Shown in pieces: positions 22,243-33,380 of a DNA stretch of 64,000 nucleotides. Below the pieces are notes generated by a model. It was not told the origin of the DNA and ran no database searches. It saw nothing but the letters and a program-made list of their open reading frames with translations. A program made the translations under genes and the position numbers. The stretch is taken from positions 26,309 through 90,308 of the forward strand of contig QNGE01000872.1 of NCBI GenBank assembly GCA_008508345.1, written 5' to 3'. The stretch's first letter is position 1; each line of letters starts with the position of its first letter. The DNA is from Paragonimus westermani (taxonomy: Eukaryota > Platyhelminthes > Trematoda > Plagiorchiida > Troglotrematidae).

Positions 22243-24230
22243 ACCTGTGGGTACTGTGGATTCTGGCTGCTGTTGGTCCTGTCAGTGGTCCACGAAGTGG
22301 TCGAATAACAAATAAGTGTGTATATAAAGAATAGGGAAGAAGAGTGAGAAAAGAAGGAACTGAGAAGCTTCAGGAAATATAATAATGGTCAACAACCTCA
22401 CGGATACGTGTTTGTCATTGACTGCGACATAGTACCATTTCAGAAGCGTTCCTAATCAGCAGTACGGATGGTCCCGAACTCCGCAACCGGGTCGACGACA
22501 CCTACCAACCTTGCTAAGATTGGCGACCCGGGCTCTCATCATTGCTCAGTTGCCTTACGGTTTATTCCAACCATCAGCAGCCACGATGAACAATACACGA
22601 TGCGACAGGCGCTCTGTCAGCATACGGGGTTTGTGACCCAATCACCAAAGACTTGTTAGCGGTCGTAGATTTGCACATTTCCCACATACGCGGCAACAGA
22701 CTAAATCTCTACTCACACAGCCAGTATTTTATGCGGACTACCTGGCGCAGTCAGTGGTAGTATGATGCCAATGGTGTTGACACATCTTCTCTACAAATGG
22801 ACTAGGCATCTGGTCCACATAGAAAAACGGATCATACTTCCGCATTGTAAACGCTACATTTAATCAACAACTGGTCGTCTTTGTCACTTCACTGGTGGCA
22901 ATGGTTGACGAATGCAATGCGTTCCTTCACTGTTCTAGCGGATACCACGTCAGCAACATAAACTGATGAGGCTATACATCCAAAGCAGGTGAACCGATCA
23001 CCAACCTCTAGCAAACTGCCTGTGACAACAAAGGTAAGGTCAATACCAATGAGATTTCGTGCCGTCGCATTGCACTTTAAGGTTGCCAATCAAATACTCA
23101 TCATTCAGTCTGTCTTGCGTGAATTGCATGTTGTCTACAGAAGGACTAATCGGATCAGTGTTACCCGCATACTCAATGCCAGTCAGCCTACCGCTTGACA
23201 GAAGCCCCACCCTAAGGTCATCGGGCTGTCCGAGTACTCATTCCAGAAGAGGGAGATCGGACAATTCCTACAAATGCCACTCGAAGTAGTGAACGTTCGA
23301 GACAGCTGCTCATAAGTGCACAACCAGGTCGAATGTGCGAATTCTTTAATTCGAAACACTTCACGATGATTCCTCTACGTTGTAGATAGCCCCAGAAAGC
23401 ATGTCAACCTTTAAGTCCCTTGGCTGAGGACTGAAACGTCGATACTCCCAAGTCTGTCGCAATTTGACGCTGTGAACGCTACACCTGCGAACAGGTCATA
23501 TATTGTTCTGTGCGTTCCGGAAGCCGGCGTATTATGATACTTGTGAGTGCGATAGGGCCAGGGCTGTTACCTTTGTGGTTGTCACCTGGTGTTCCGGCAC
23601 TTTTTCGAAAGTGTGACTGTTTGCTGATAAACACCAGTCATGAGACACCTTCAGTTTACTCTGTTGAATGGACTATGATCAGTTCAAGCAACGATCTCTC
23701 ACCACCACGTTAGGAGAGCAGCAGACAGAGGACCTTATTGAGTTTCAATATTTTAAGCTGCAAAACCACTTCGTTCTCCGACAGAGGACCGTCTGGAATG
23801 TCATGACTAAATACACTTCCCCTATCATCCACAGTTGACTGAGCTGGTTCAGGCCAGTTAGGTTGTTCCGCAGTGCTCAGTTCGTCTGCCAAGTGGCCGC
23901 GACAGGCTGTATACTCGCGAGTCATCTTTTTTCACGTATAGTCGTCTCATTGGCACCTTGCTGAAGTCCAGTGTAACAACGAGTCGGGGAGAACCACACC
24001 CGACTGTTCCCCGATAAAAATGCCTCCATCTCTTCGTTTCGTTTGGAGGAGTCAGTCTCACGATTCGTACGCAGCTCCTTCGTAAGTTTGCGTTTCAGTT
24101 CACTACGGTCCTTGCAGTCTTCAGAGTCAAGGGAATCAGTTGACGTTTTCTTAATGATTTCTGCTGAATCACTTCTGTCGTATCTGCAGTGCTCCTTTGA
24201 AACATAACTCATCGGAAGAAGTTTGCATGG
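22243..24230 (-). pseudogene. RTE-type LINE: pre-RT, RT and C-terminal remnant
   Basis: Reading leftwards on the minus strand: ELKRKLTKELRTNRE and MEAFLSGNSR (the linker before RT), then PLSENEVVLQLKILKLNK (start of RT, normally PSENEVxxEIxxLKxxKAPG) at 23710-23900. Next comes GTPGDNHKGNSPGPI..IIIRRL (RT, normally SCDNHRGISL) at 23520-23640. DRFTCFGCIASS and IVNHCHQ-like blocks (normally DRFTYLGSCIS) lie at 22889-23089, and a KCSVYNAEVRSVFL block at about 22800. The order is correct, the frames are broken, and the catalytic YxDD region is not readable. It ends in the repeat shared with 3725-3800. This is probably a decayed near-complete 3' half. Confidence 0.7.
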
Positions 24231-24329
24231 TCGTTAAGATTCTTGCTCAGTGCTCGTTTGGTCACTGTTGTAACTTAGGCAGTTTTACCGTCATTGCTGT
24301 TTGACAGGCATTTCGTGTACCCTAGTCGC

Positions 24330-24686
24330 TCAGTTTCCGACTGAGTATTTCATACCGATGAACAGATGATATGTGATTAAACGATCAAGCAGAACGAGAA
24401 CAAACAACTGCATGATCTGAATCAAAGTGGATGCTCCAAAATGAGTGGCAATCTTTAATGAAGTGACACCACCGTAAGCTGACAGCAATGCAATCAACTG
24501 GCGTTCATGGTTGAGTTGCATGAGATGGTCTCTACTTAACGCATTGCCGTCAATCGTACTGAAATGCGTTACATCATGTGTACAGTCCGTTAGACGATCA
24601 GAATTGTAACAGCCGATCGCAATCGTCACGGCTTTGCGCACGCGCATTGCACATATTGTAGCGAGAAAGCGTCCAACAAAGCACAA
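24330..24686 (-). other. Open frame of 118 codons, unrecognised
   Basis: Minus-strand open frame with a hydrophobic C-terminal stretch (IMQLFVLVLLDRLITYHLF). No splice context, domain or repeat match was seen. It is probably fortuitous, but it is one of the longer frames in the region. Confidence 0.2.
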
Positions 24687-24769
24687 TCTTTATTGTCCAA
24701 ATCGCCAGTCACATGCAACGCGCGCTCTCTCGTTTATGAGTCATAATTCCAACCCGCAGCACCCCCCGG

Positions 24770-25200
24770 TTTCCGTTCACACGTCGTGTGCACTTCTGAC
24801 CGGTTTACGTGTGTGATCGGCGCCTTCTATCGGAGGGTTTTCCGCTTGCCATTCCTCGTCTGTTTGTCCGATTTCGTTGCGCGATGGCTCGTCCGGCTGC
24901 CCGTGCTGTCCGCCATCCACCCAATGTTGGCCTTGACCGTATTCCAACATCGTGTCGAGATGTTCCTCTACATGTTGGAAAAACCACGCCTCCGATCTGG
25001 CCGTCTGTCGTATTTCGCCTGCCCTGCCTCGCCCGTTGGTCCGATCCAGTCGAGCGATGACTCATCCGGTCGCGCACGTTGTTCTTGATTCGATCGCGAT
25101 AGGCTTTTGAACGTATCTCCCTCGCGTTGAGGTATTCGGCCGAGCGTTCGAAAACTCGCACCTCCGACCTGACAATCCACCACAATATCACCCAGGTGTC
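24770..25200. other. GC-rich block flanking the duplicated unit
   Basis: Visibly richer in G and C than its surroundings, so open frames appear on both strands (137 codons minus, 100 codons plus). The minus frame is arginine-rich and low in complexity, which points to base composition and not selection. The 1123-bp duplicated unit begins inside it at 24985. Confidence 0.5.
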
Positions 25201-25214
25201 TCCTTGGGAGTACT

Positions 25215-25670
25215 TCAACCGAGCTGTGGATTCATATCACTGACAAACAAATGTTTATTCGTCTCAGAAGATGGAAGAAGGCATCGTACAAGGCGTTTTT
25301 GAGAGCATCTGCAATATCGTCGATGAGAGCATATGCAAACATGACAGACAAACGTCTTTGTGGTTTCACTCGATCGATCTTGATCGAAATGCCAAGTCTG
25401 ATAGTACGCAAGCAATCACCCACAGGAATTCAATAGAATGAGTTGTGTTTGACCTCAGAGTTTAGTACGACCCCACCCCTAGCTTGACTGCGATATTCGG
25501 TCCCACGTTTACTGGAGACCCTGAGAAAAGAATGCTGATTCATAGCACTATCCAGCGACAAATTCAGGTGAAGAACAACGTTAGGATCCTAAAAGACGCA
25601 TTTTAGACACTTCCAATTTCTAACTGGAGAGAGTGCTCGCCAGAGCAGGTTGCTGACTAACTTGTCGGTG
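25215..25670 (-). pseudogene. RTE-type LINE endonuclease, copy 1
   Basis: The minus strand, in two or three frames, gives RVSSKRGTEYRSQARGG, IPVGDCLRTIRLGISIK, then SVMFAYALIDDIADALK and YDAFFHLLRR, then TNKHLFVSDMNPQLG. These match APE-type endonuclease blocks of RTE elements (LDWIPVDSRLCAVRL, VVSAYAPTD, FYDAL..LLRR, GDMNAQLG). Frameshifts divide it. The GDMN motif, which carries a metal-binding Asp and Asn, is still present as SDMN. The 5' end would lie towards the inverted repeat at 25811. Confidence 0.75.
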
Positions 25671-25810
25671 GGTGGGGACTTCTTAAACGTTAATATTGGT
25701 CAGTTTTACTGGTCTGACTCGAAGAAACTCGGAAGTTGAGAAGGTGGAAAGTGAAACTCTGATTGTTGGGAACAGTGGTGGTTTTGTTTGTATCTCGGGT
25801 TGATGGTTTT

Positions 25811-25996
25811 GGTATTGATATGTTCGCCGAGCTTGGCATTTAGGTTGCAAACCTTTCATCACCAGGCGAGGTGACATCATCAGTGCGTAAGTGTTTCAGC
25901 GTATATTTTGAAACACTTACGCACTGATCATTTCACCTCGCCTGGTGATGAAACGTTTGCAACCTAAATACCAAGCTCGGCGAACATATCAATACC
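25811..25996. repeat. Inverted repeat with 88-bp arms, copy 1
   Basis: Left arm 25811-25898 and right arm 25909-25996 are reverse complements at 84 of 88 positions, with a 10-base spacer. Read from the centre outwards on either strand the arm runs TGAAACACTTACGCACTGAT, then a stem TCACC/GGTGA around TCGCCT, then GATGAAACG. It lies at the 5' side of the minus-strand RTE endonuclease. Confidence 0.95.
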
Positions 25997-26107
25997 GAAA
26001 GTGGAACTCAGTGGACTGCGCTTTCGGGACAACGATAACTTCGGTTACTTCTGGTCGTTCATACCGCAAGAGAGGATTGAGTTGGAAAACCTCATCCCCA
26101 GCCTATG

Positions 26108-26108
26108 N
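26108..26108. other. Ambiguous base (N) at the seam between two tandem units
   Basis: This is the only N I noticed in the window. It sits exactly between the last base of one 1123-bp unit and the first base of the next. That is where an assembler or scaffolder would place a minimal gap. Confidence 0.95.
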
Positions 26109-26338
26109 CACGCCTCCGATCTGGCCGTCTGTCGTATTTTGCCTGCCCTGCCTCGCCCGTTGGTCCGATCCAGTCGAGCGATGATTCATCCGGTCGCGCA
26201 CGTTGTTCTTGATTCGATCGCGATAGGCTTTTGAACGTATCTCCCTCGCGTTGAGGTATTCGGCCGAGCGTTCGAAAACTCGCACCTCCGACCTGACAAT
26301 CCACCACAATATCACCCAGGTGTCTCCTTGGGAGTACT

Positions 26339-26794
26339 TCAACCGAGCTGTGGATTCATATCACTGACAAACAAATGTTTATTCGTCTCAGAAGATGGAA
26401 GAAGGCATCGTACAAGGCGTTTTTGAGAGCATCTGCAATATCGTCGATGAGAGCATATGCAAACATGACAGACAAACGTCTTTGTGGTTTCACTCGATCG
26501 ATCTTGATCGAAATGCCAAGTCTGATAGTACGCAAGCAATCACCCACAGGAATTCAATAGAATGAGTTGTGTTTGACCTCAGAGTTTAGTACGACCCCAC
26601 CCCTAGCTTGACTGCGATATTCGGTCCCACGTTTACTGGAGACCCTGAGAAAAGAATGCTGATTCATAGCACTATCCAGCGACAAATTCAGGTGAAGAAC
26701 AACGTTAGGATCCTAAAAGACGCATTTTAGACACTTCCAATTTCTAACTGGAGAGAGTGCTCGCCAGAGCAGGTTGCTGACTAACTTGTCGGTG
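26339..26794 (-). pseudogene. RTE-type LINE endonuclease, copy 2 (in tandem unit 2)
   Basis: Same content as 25215-25670 by virtue of the tandem unit, with the same frameshifts. Shared inactivating changes mean the two were duplicated, or assembled twice, after decay. Confidence 0.75.
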
Positions 26795-26934
26795 GGTGGG
26801 GACTTCTTAAACGTTAATATTGGTCAGTTTTACTGGTCTGACTCGAAGAAACTCGGAAGTTGAGAAGGTGGAAAGTGAAACTCTGATTGTTGGGAACAGT
26901 GGTGGTTTTGTTTGTATCTCGGGTTGATGGTTTT

Positions 26935-27120
26935 GGTATTGATATGTTCGCCGAGCTTGGCATTTAGGTTGCAAACGTTTCATCACCAGGCGAGGTGACA
27001 TCATCAGTGCGTAAGTGTTTCAGCGTATATTTTGAAACACTTACGCACTGATCATTTCACCTCGCCTGGTGATGAAACGTTTGCAACCTAAATACCAAGC
27101 TCGGCGAACATATCAATACC
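26935..27120. repeat. Inverted repeat with 88-bp arms, copy 2
   Basis: Left arm 26935-27022 and right arm 27033-27120 pair at 85 of 88 positions. It differs from copy 1 by one compensating base in the left arm (AACG for AACC). It belongs to tandem unit 2. Confidence 0.95.
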
Positions 27121-27231
27121 GAAAGTGGAACTCAGTGGACTGCGCTTTCGGGACAACGATAACTTCTGTTACTTCTGGTCGTTCATACCGCAAGAGAGGA
27201 TTGAGTTGGAAAACCTCATCCCCAGCCTATG

Positions 27232-27430
27232 ACTCGAAAGTCAACCTGAGACGGGATTTTTTGGCGGACCGTAATCGGCGCGGCTGCCCCAAAAGTCTAG
27301 TTCACTTGACAGTGAGTGGCTTGCTTATCCGAGGGCATAGTGAGTAATACATTGATGTCTGGTTCGGATCACTGCCGAGCACAGTGGATGCATATGAAGT
27401 TACCTCGGGTTTGTGAATGGTACCGTATTG
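27232..27430 (+). repeat. Repeat shared with 3290-3500
   Basis: Matches 3290-3500 in order and orientation (ACTCGAAAGTC, GGGATTTTTTGG, CATTGATGTCTGG, GTGGATGCAT). Beyond about 27430 the match is lost. I could not name the 27430-27830 stretch, though it carries overlapping open frames on both strands. Confidence 0.5.
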
Positions 27431-27839
27431 AACAGTACGTCGTCAGATGTTGAACGACTGGGGTGCTTTTTGTTTGAGGAATTCCTTTCTGACCATCTTC
27501 CTTATTCAGGAGACGGCAATGTTCCAACCACAAAATGCAGTTCTGTTGTATGTGCCTCACTATCCGAACACTCCTTCGTGATCAGTGTTGCAACGTACAT
27601 CCCTATGAGTGTATCTGCTTTTCGTCCGGCTGCTCTCCTTTGACCTGTCTTACACGGTTGCTCCTGGTAGGACCGAAGTCCCAGCCAGAAAACCTCTCCG
27701 GATCAATGCACTACACAAACCCGACCACCACATCAATGTAGCGGTCAAAGTCCGAATGCGACCGATTATAATGGGTAAAGCACGTTGCTGCATAGTCCTA
27801 GCTTTTTATGCACCACTTTGGTAATAGAAACACTTGATT

Positions 27840-30800
27840 CGCTGTCGAGCTACTTCCAAAAGCATTACGAGTCTTTATTTAACCTTACTAACATATCGGT
27901 ATTGTAATGCAGTGGCCTCCAGAAGGGAGCGACATGATCTCTATTATGGCACTGAATGAGCAGCCTTTTGACGTTGGCGAAGAGTGAACATTTCGGTCTT
28001 GCGCACCAAATTTTGTTCAAAGAACCCGCTAATTCGTCCTTGATTGCGTACTGTCCATGATTTTAGTGGTGTATGTTTGTCTAATCCCTTAGACTGACTT
28101 TCGATGTTTAAGCTTGCTTACAAATTCCGAAGTTGACGTACTAAAATTCGACGCGTTCTCCTAGCAAATGTCTAAATTCCAATGTGAATTAGGAAATTCC
28201 ATATGTAACTAACATCTAAAACAAATGGTGCTTGCTCAATTTACCTATTCATGTAGAGCACCTTTTTAACAAATGTCTCCTGATCTGAAGACTAATTAAC
28301 TAAAATTCTGTATGTCTGTAGGCCAGGTTTTTTCCTGTTGCTTGCAAGCACGGTGATTGCTTTAATTCTAAATTGCAATCTTACGCTTCTGAGACATGAT
28401 CATCATTCTGAGGGTTACTGCAAAATTACCCGTCCATTTTGTCGGGTTGGTTAGTACACTTACTACGTGAGTTAGTGCCCTTCCTTGTTATGATCTGTTT
28501 CAGGGAGCAAAGAAGACCAAGCAGTGACAAGAAGTCACAAACGCTAACAGTCTACTGCTGGATATTTAATGATTCAGCGCTACGTTAGCAACCCCATGTT
28601 ATGGTCAGTCGATACTCCCCTTCAATGTTATTTCTAGAGCGGGTAACGTTATTAACGCTAGTGAACGCAATTCTACCCACTTGGGGAAATCCCTTCAATA
28701 ACGTTCCCGAACATCACATTAGGAGTTCGCACAACATACATCAGATGGATATATTTTGCTTGCAACTTTTGCGCAATAATGACTGCACTTATGGTACAAG
28801 TGGTAGACAGCTGATCACGCGAATCAGCCGCATGTATGCGTACAATTGCTTTTGTTTTGGTAGTCACGTTATTAACACTTTCTGGCCCTTTTGAACCGCA
28901 GGGTTGGTACACTGGTATTCTCCGACAAGAAACGGTTATTAACTGACCTTGTTACCCACCAAGATAACGTACCAAGGAAACGGTTATGTCAGTACATTCT
29001 GACCTGCAAGGTTTGGTTTCTCCGCTTCGTCATCGACACCTTCTCAACAACTAAGCATTCAAATCACGTCGATGAAGTCTACTCTATATTTGTTGTTATC
29101 TGCCTGTATATGTATGTCGCACTATCTACTGAGGACCTGATTCGTTCCAGCTGAACATGCCAAACTGTGTTGATTCGTTTCTTGCGGATATTCTTCTTCG
29201 GTTAGGTTGAAACTCGCCTAGTGATGTGGTGCGTCGCTCGTTAAGTTTACTGATCAATGGAGGACTTCCGAAGAAGTGAGTGGTAATCAAATGATATCTC
29301 TTGTTTGGAAGTTCCAAAACTCCAGGCAAAGACTAATCACCTCTGTGGTGTTTCGTATGCTGCTAGTTGTGATATCACTAAACATTCCGCAGCTAACTGG
29401 AATAAAACAACTGCACAAATAGATATGACCTTTAAAACTGTTTCTCATTCACAACTAGGTCAACTCTGCTGTGAAATATGGGGTTTCTTGTCTCTGGATT
29501 ATGTATACGTCAGCCCCACTTGGCGACTAAATCGTCGGTCAGTTATGCAGATGAACTGCCTTCCGATTGACAATAACTAGGTTTGTACACAAAATTTCAC
29601 CGGAAGCGGAGAAAGCTTGCGTACGTCTGAATTTGTGTTATACGATTTAAAAAGAAAAATAAATCGGTGATTTGTTTCAGTTTCAGACTGTCATAAAATG
29701 AGAAAGTTACAGGCTAATGAATGGAACAGTTACCCAAGCACTGTCTATCAAACATACTACAACCGCGCTGCAGCCTACTGCAGATAACAGCTGGTTAGTA
29801 TCAGTAGTGGGAGGTCAAGTGTATCTTCATCTTACCGTAATGATTCAGATGATAAAGTTTTCTGAATATTCTGTTTCATGTCCCTAATATGCACGTCAAC
29901 TCCGTGTTTGAATTCAACTATTTTGACAGTAACAGCAGAATGTGGTGGGTTGCTGCGGATTGGACACAGTTGTATTGTAAAAGAATGTCTCTGTAAGTCA
30001 AGCTTTAGCGAGTTACCCTCGGGACGATTATTTTCGCTAGACACAGGTATATTTTGTACGGGATGTTGAGTTGATCTTGCACAAGTCATATCGAACTTGT
30101 GCCGTGCGGTCACGCACTTTGTGTTGGTGACCCACTTGCGTGTAACTTAACAATTGCAGCAACGATAGTCCGTCAATACTCTGAAAGAGTCGATTTGGAA
30201 AATGATACGCAGTTGGTTCTACTTACCTTGACAATACCACGTATGTAACTAGACAGATCATCATGGCACCATAACCGTCTGTTCCCCTAAGTCGGTGGAA
30301 TATCCTGCAACTGAGAATGTATTCAGGGATTTTCATTCAAAACAGTTTACGACATATTCCAAACTAATCACCAGAATACTGCAAACCAATATAAATGTTC
30401 AACGGACCGTATACGTGCTCACTCTCTGTCTTGCTGGCAATCGAGGCTTGAAGCAGTTGATGCGTAGGTTTCCTGGAGCCGATTGTAAATCGTGAGAGGT
30501 TTCTGCCAACTGGAGCATTTAATACATCTGCACCGAAACTTCACAGAGTAGGTGATGTAGTCAGACGGAATAGTACAACACCTAAATTACATTTGTAACG
30601 CAGCTGTCGTTCGAGCGGTTCACTGTACGTTGTGCGCTTTGCGCTACTAATGAAGAGCGTTGGTGCCTGTGATTTTCAATTACCTGTATGACACTATCCA
30701 CCCAAATGGTTCAGAGGGATGAAGCTGTCTCCATCCAGGATTGTCAGCCTGCCCATCTTTTCATGTGCTTACAATTCTCCTGACCCTAAACCCGGCCGAC

Positions 30801-31740
30801 GCGCTAAAGGATCTACAATAGTGCATAAATAGTTGGCTGGTCAAAATGGTCGTTGCGGTAGCTTTTGGTATGCGCGTACTTGAACAACACTAACTCTAAA
30901 AGAAAAGCCGTAGGTCAGTGAAATTTAATGCGATGAATGAAGATCATAAGAGTGAAACTCCTCGGAGATGGTAGGATGCTAAATAGATGGACCATTTCAA
31001 AATATGGAAAACTTGACCACCGGCTCCTGCCATCGTTACCAAGTTTATCGTACAGTTACGGAGTCATATTTGACAATTGTCAACAAAGGGCTCATTTGCA
31101 TACGTATAAAGTGTAGCTGACAAGATATCTGTGGGCTGTTTAACGAATTTTATAGACAGTAACTCGCATATCTTTCAAATGGTGAGAATCTAACATGTTC
31201 AAATGTGCATTTCTGGCTATGGTTTAGTTCCAAATTACTGCTTCATCTAGATATTCCAACAGTGGACTTGACCTGTTACCTGATCACCTCCTGTAGTGGT
31301 CATCGACGCAAGGCAAATACAGTGGTTATCAGATTCGGGTGATTAAGTTAGCTTAGACGTCCACCAGAGAACCAATGCACTATTGAAGTTCGATCATCCG
31401 CTATTAAGGAGTGGTAACTTGGATGTATTGCCCTCGTGGTTCTTTTTGGTACACTTGCACCTTATCGGCTGTTAGATAAAGTGCGTGGTAGTTCTGCCCA
31501 CCTTCGATTATGGTGGCCTCGGGGTCACCAAGTAAGCATTAGTTGGAATTGATAACTCACTTATCTATTGGTGTCACTTATCTCACACTCAGCTGAGTCC
31601 GTGACCGATTAACAGAACTTACAGGGAATGTGCTAAAGCACAGTCCAATTCAAGATCCTAGATGGTTTTATACATTTTCAAAGCAAGATAGCATAATCAA
31701 CATGTGGATGGATAACTGCGTCCAGATGTAATACTTCTGA
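27840..31740. other. Anonymous sequence
   Basis: About 3.9 kb with no domain, RNA gene, tandem repeat or splice-bounded exon that I can support. Open frames of up to 97 codons occur on both strands and overlap one another, as expected by chance. Confidence 0.45.
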
Positions 31741-31751
31741 ATTCTCTATGT

Positions 31752-31839
31752 AGATTTGTAGTTCAGCTGACGAAGTATTTGCTGCATCTGGACATTGTTT
31801 CTGGCGCCGGTTCGCGTCCGGCCGAAGTGCGGATTTTTT
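31752..31839 (+). repeat. tRNA-like SINE head, degenerate (plus strand)
   Basis: GTAGTTCAGCTGACGAAG (A-box region) and GCCGGTTCGCGTCCGGC (a perfect 5-bp T-stem with a 7-base loop and B-box) are spaced as in a tRNA. The unit aligns base for base with the minus-strand unit at 33209-33288, including CGAAG after the T-arm. A run of six T at 31834-31839 could end Pol III transcription. The acceptor stem no longer pairs. Confidence 0.7.
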
Positions 31840-32044
31840 GCAATCTGGTCTCTTCTGAAAGTATTGTATGTATTCAGCAGTCAAAAATTCGCTGGAAACA
31901 TGAACTGTTTCATACTTTCAATTTGACCATCCCCCACATTTGATCGCAGCCTTCGCATTCTGATAGACTTTCCAGTCAGCCTCTTTCGAAAAGAAGCACT
32001 AGACTCGAGTTTCGTTCTGATTAGAGCTCATCAGTAGTGCATAT

Positions 32045-32122
32045 CCTTGCCACGGCCGGGATTTGAACTCCGGCCATTCCAATCATGAGGCAACCGTGTT
32101 GACTACTGCGTCACTGACCTCT
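32045..32122 (-). repeat. tRNA-like SINE head of a second type (minus strand)
   Basis: Minus strand: GTGACGCAGTAGTC works as a Pol III A box and GAGTTCAAATCCC as a B box about 40 bases later, inside GGCCGG...CCGGCC. GTTGCCTCATGATTGGAA lies between. The cloverleaf is incomplete. Its sequence differs from the 33.2-kb unit, so it is probably a different tRNA-derived SINE family. Confidence 0.6.
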
Positions 32123-33133
32123 CATTAGGCAGGACCGAATTATCAAATCTGAACACTCACCCACTCTCGCTTGTGAACAATGATCGTCGCGAGAGGAGAC
32201 AGAGTAACTGTCCTGTCAACTCCATACTTGTCGCTTAGTGAGCGTGCGTACATGCCGAACCTCATTAGTCACTTGCTACCGTTTGACCTGAGACCAACTA
32301 AAATCACGTGACGTTATCTTCCCAAATATTTGCTACACGTGTTTTATTCACTACTGATCACAGTCCAACTGCCCCACCGGAATGGCAGTAAAATTTAGAG
32401 AAATAGAGTTACGACATAATTCTCCTTATTCACAATCGAAATGGGTTGTATTTGTCAAAAGAAGTGCTATATATATTGTCCGACCTTCTGGTTGCATATG
32501 GACACAGGTTTCAACAAGAAACTGAACGATTTTGCAGTAGGCTCCTTGGGGAAGTAGAAACATATCCTAGTCCTTCGATTTTTCCGGATTGTAATCGTGA
32601 ACATTCCACTTCACGTATTCTAAGATAAACATATGCGAAGGCGTAAGTTCAATGGTACAAACGACAGGTTCATCCTTGGTTGGCTTTAACATGACAAGCA
32701 GTCATCACTGGTTCGGTTCATTATCCTTTCTGCTCCCAACGTTGTATCACACTATTCATTTAATTAAGAAATCATGAGACCTACTTTGTAAGATTGTGCT
32801 ACCGCTTTGAGGGTTCTTATCAGTCACCATACATATCAGCGGTTAATCGCAAACTGATTAGACGAATCAGGCTCATAAATTAAGTAATCTGTCATCAGTT
32901 AAATCTGGGACAGACAAAAATAGAGGGCCAATGCCTTCTATCCACAGATGACTGGCTTGTTGCATGTGACTAGCAGTGCCTCGGGTGACTTGAGGATTAC
33001 GGGCTCGTGATGACCCACCCACACACGGAAAGTGTTTGTCGAATTGAACATATGGCCAGTCTCCGCGGATGTTCGGCTTTCGATGCAGCAGGCTTGCACA
33101 GTCTGGTGGGGTCACATTGATCAAGGCGCGAAT

Positions 33134-33365
33134 TAGGTCCCCTTATATTACTAATAAGTAGTGTGGCAGATTTATGAATTCAGTTGAGACCCAAATGTGA
33201 AAAGTCAGGGCTTCGGCTGGATTCGAACCAGCGACAGACACAGCATGCCTCAACGCGGCAACCGCTCTACCAGCTGAGCTACGAAACCACACCGGGAGCT
33301 CGGAAATTTCACACTTGGACTCTGTTACCCATACATTTGGGTATCATCTAGGTCCCCTTATATTA
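33134..33365 (-). mobile_element. tRNA-derived SINE with 17-bp target-site duplication
   Basis: The 198-bp body (33151-33348) is flanked by the perfect direct repeat TAGGTCCCCTTATATTA at 33134-33150 and 33349-33365. Inside, the minus strand carries a tRNA-like sequence with A and B boxes. About 60 bases precede the tRNA-like part and about 58 follow it, ending CACACTACTTATTAG. Ten-base inverted arms (ACCCAAATGT at 33189-33198, ACATTTGGGT at 33333-33342), followed inwards by TGTGAAA/TTTCACA, bracket the tRNA-like core. The long duplication indicates LINE-driven insertion, and its perfection indicates a recent event. Confidence 0.85.
33209..33288 (-). tRNA. tRNA-like sequence or tRNA pseudogene in the SINE
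   Basis: Acceptor stem GGTTTCG/CGAAGCC pairs 7 of 7 with one G-U. The D-arm is GCTC AGCTGGTA GAGC, and the T-arm is GCTGG TTCGAAT CCAGC. The anticodon arm is poor: TGCC/GGCA around the loop GCGTTGA. That would read GTT (Asn) but lacks T33, and the variable region is 13 bases. A CTTTT follows. It is more likely a SINE head than a working tRNA, given the flanking target-site duplication. Confidence 0.6.
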
Positions 33366-33380
33366 AGGGGCGTCTCCATT

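Larger units (their letters stand above)
24985..26107. repeat. 1123-bp tandem unit, copy 1
   Basis: From CACGCCTCCGATCTGG to CCCAGCCTATG. The same sequence follows again from 26109 after a single N. I count about four substitutions between the copies (around 25016, 25064, 25853 and 26044). The unit includes minus-strand RTE endonuclease, an 88-bp-arm inverted repeat and a LINE-flank repeat. Confidence 0.9.
26109..27231. repeat. 1123-bp tandem unit, copy 2
   Basis: Near-identical to 24985-26107. After it the sequence continues into ACTCGAAAGTC and the LINE-flank repeat, while the sequence before copy 1 is the GC-rich block. One continuous locus of a single unit would therefore fit between these flanks. 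Confidence 0.9.

Noticed and set aside
24805..25218. 137-codon arginine-rich minus-strand frame
   Set aside because: It lies in a GC-rich block with overlapping frames on both strands, and the residues are low in complexity. Base composition explains it.
24985..27231. Tandem duplication as a biological feature such as a satellite or gene amplification
   Set aside because: Only two units, an N exactly at the seam and allele-level divergence make an assembly artefact more likely.
29832..30113. 93-codon minus-strand frame and its plus-strand shadow
   Set aside because: No motif and no splice context.
33209..33288. Functional tRNA-Asn gene
   Set aside because: The anticodon stem is short, position 33 is not T, the variable region is 13 bases, and the unit is inside a target-site-duplicated insert.
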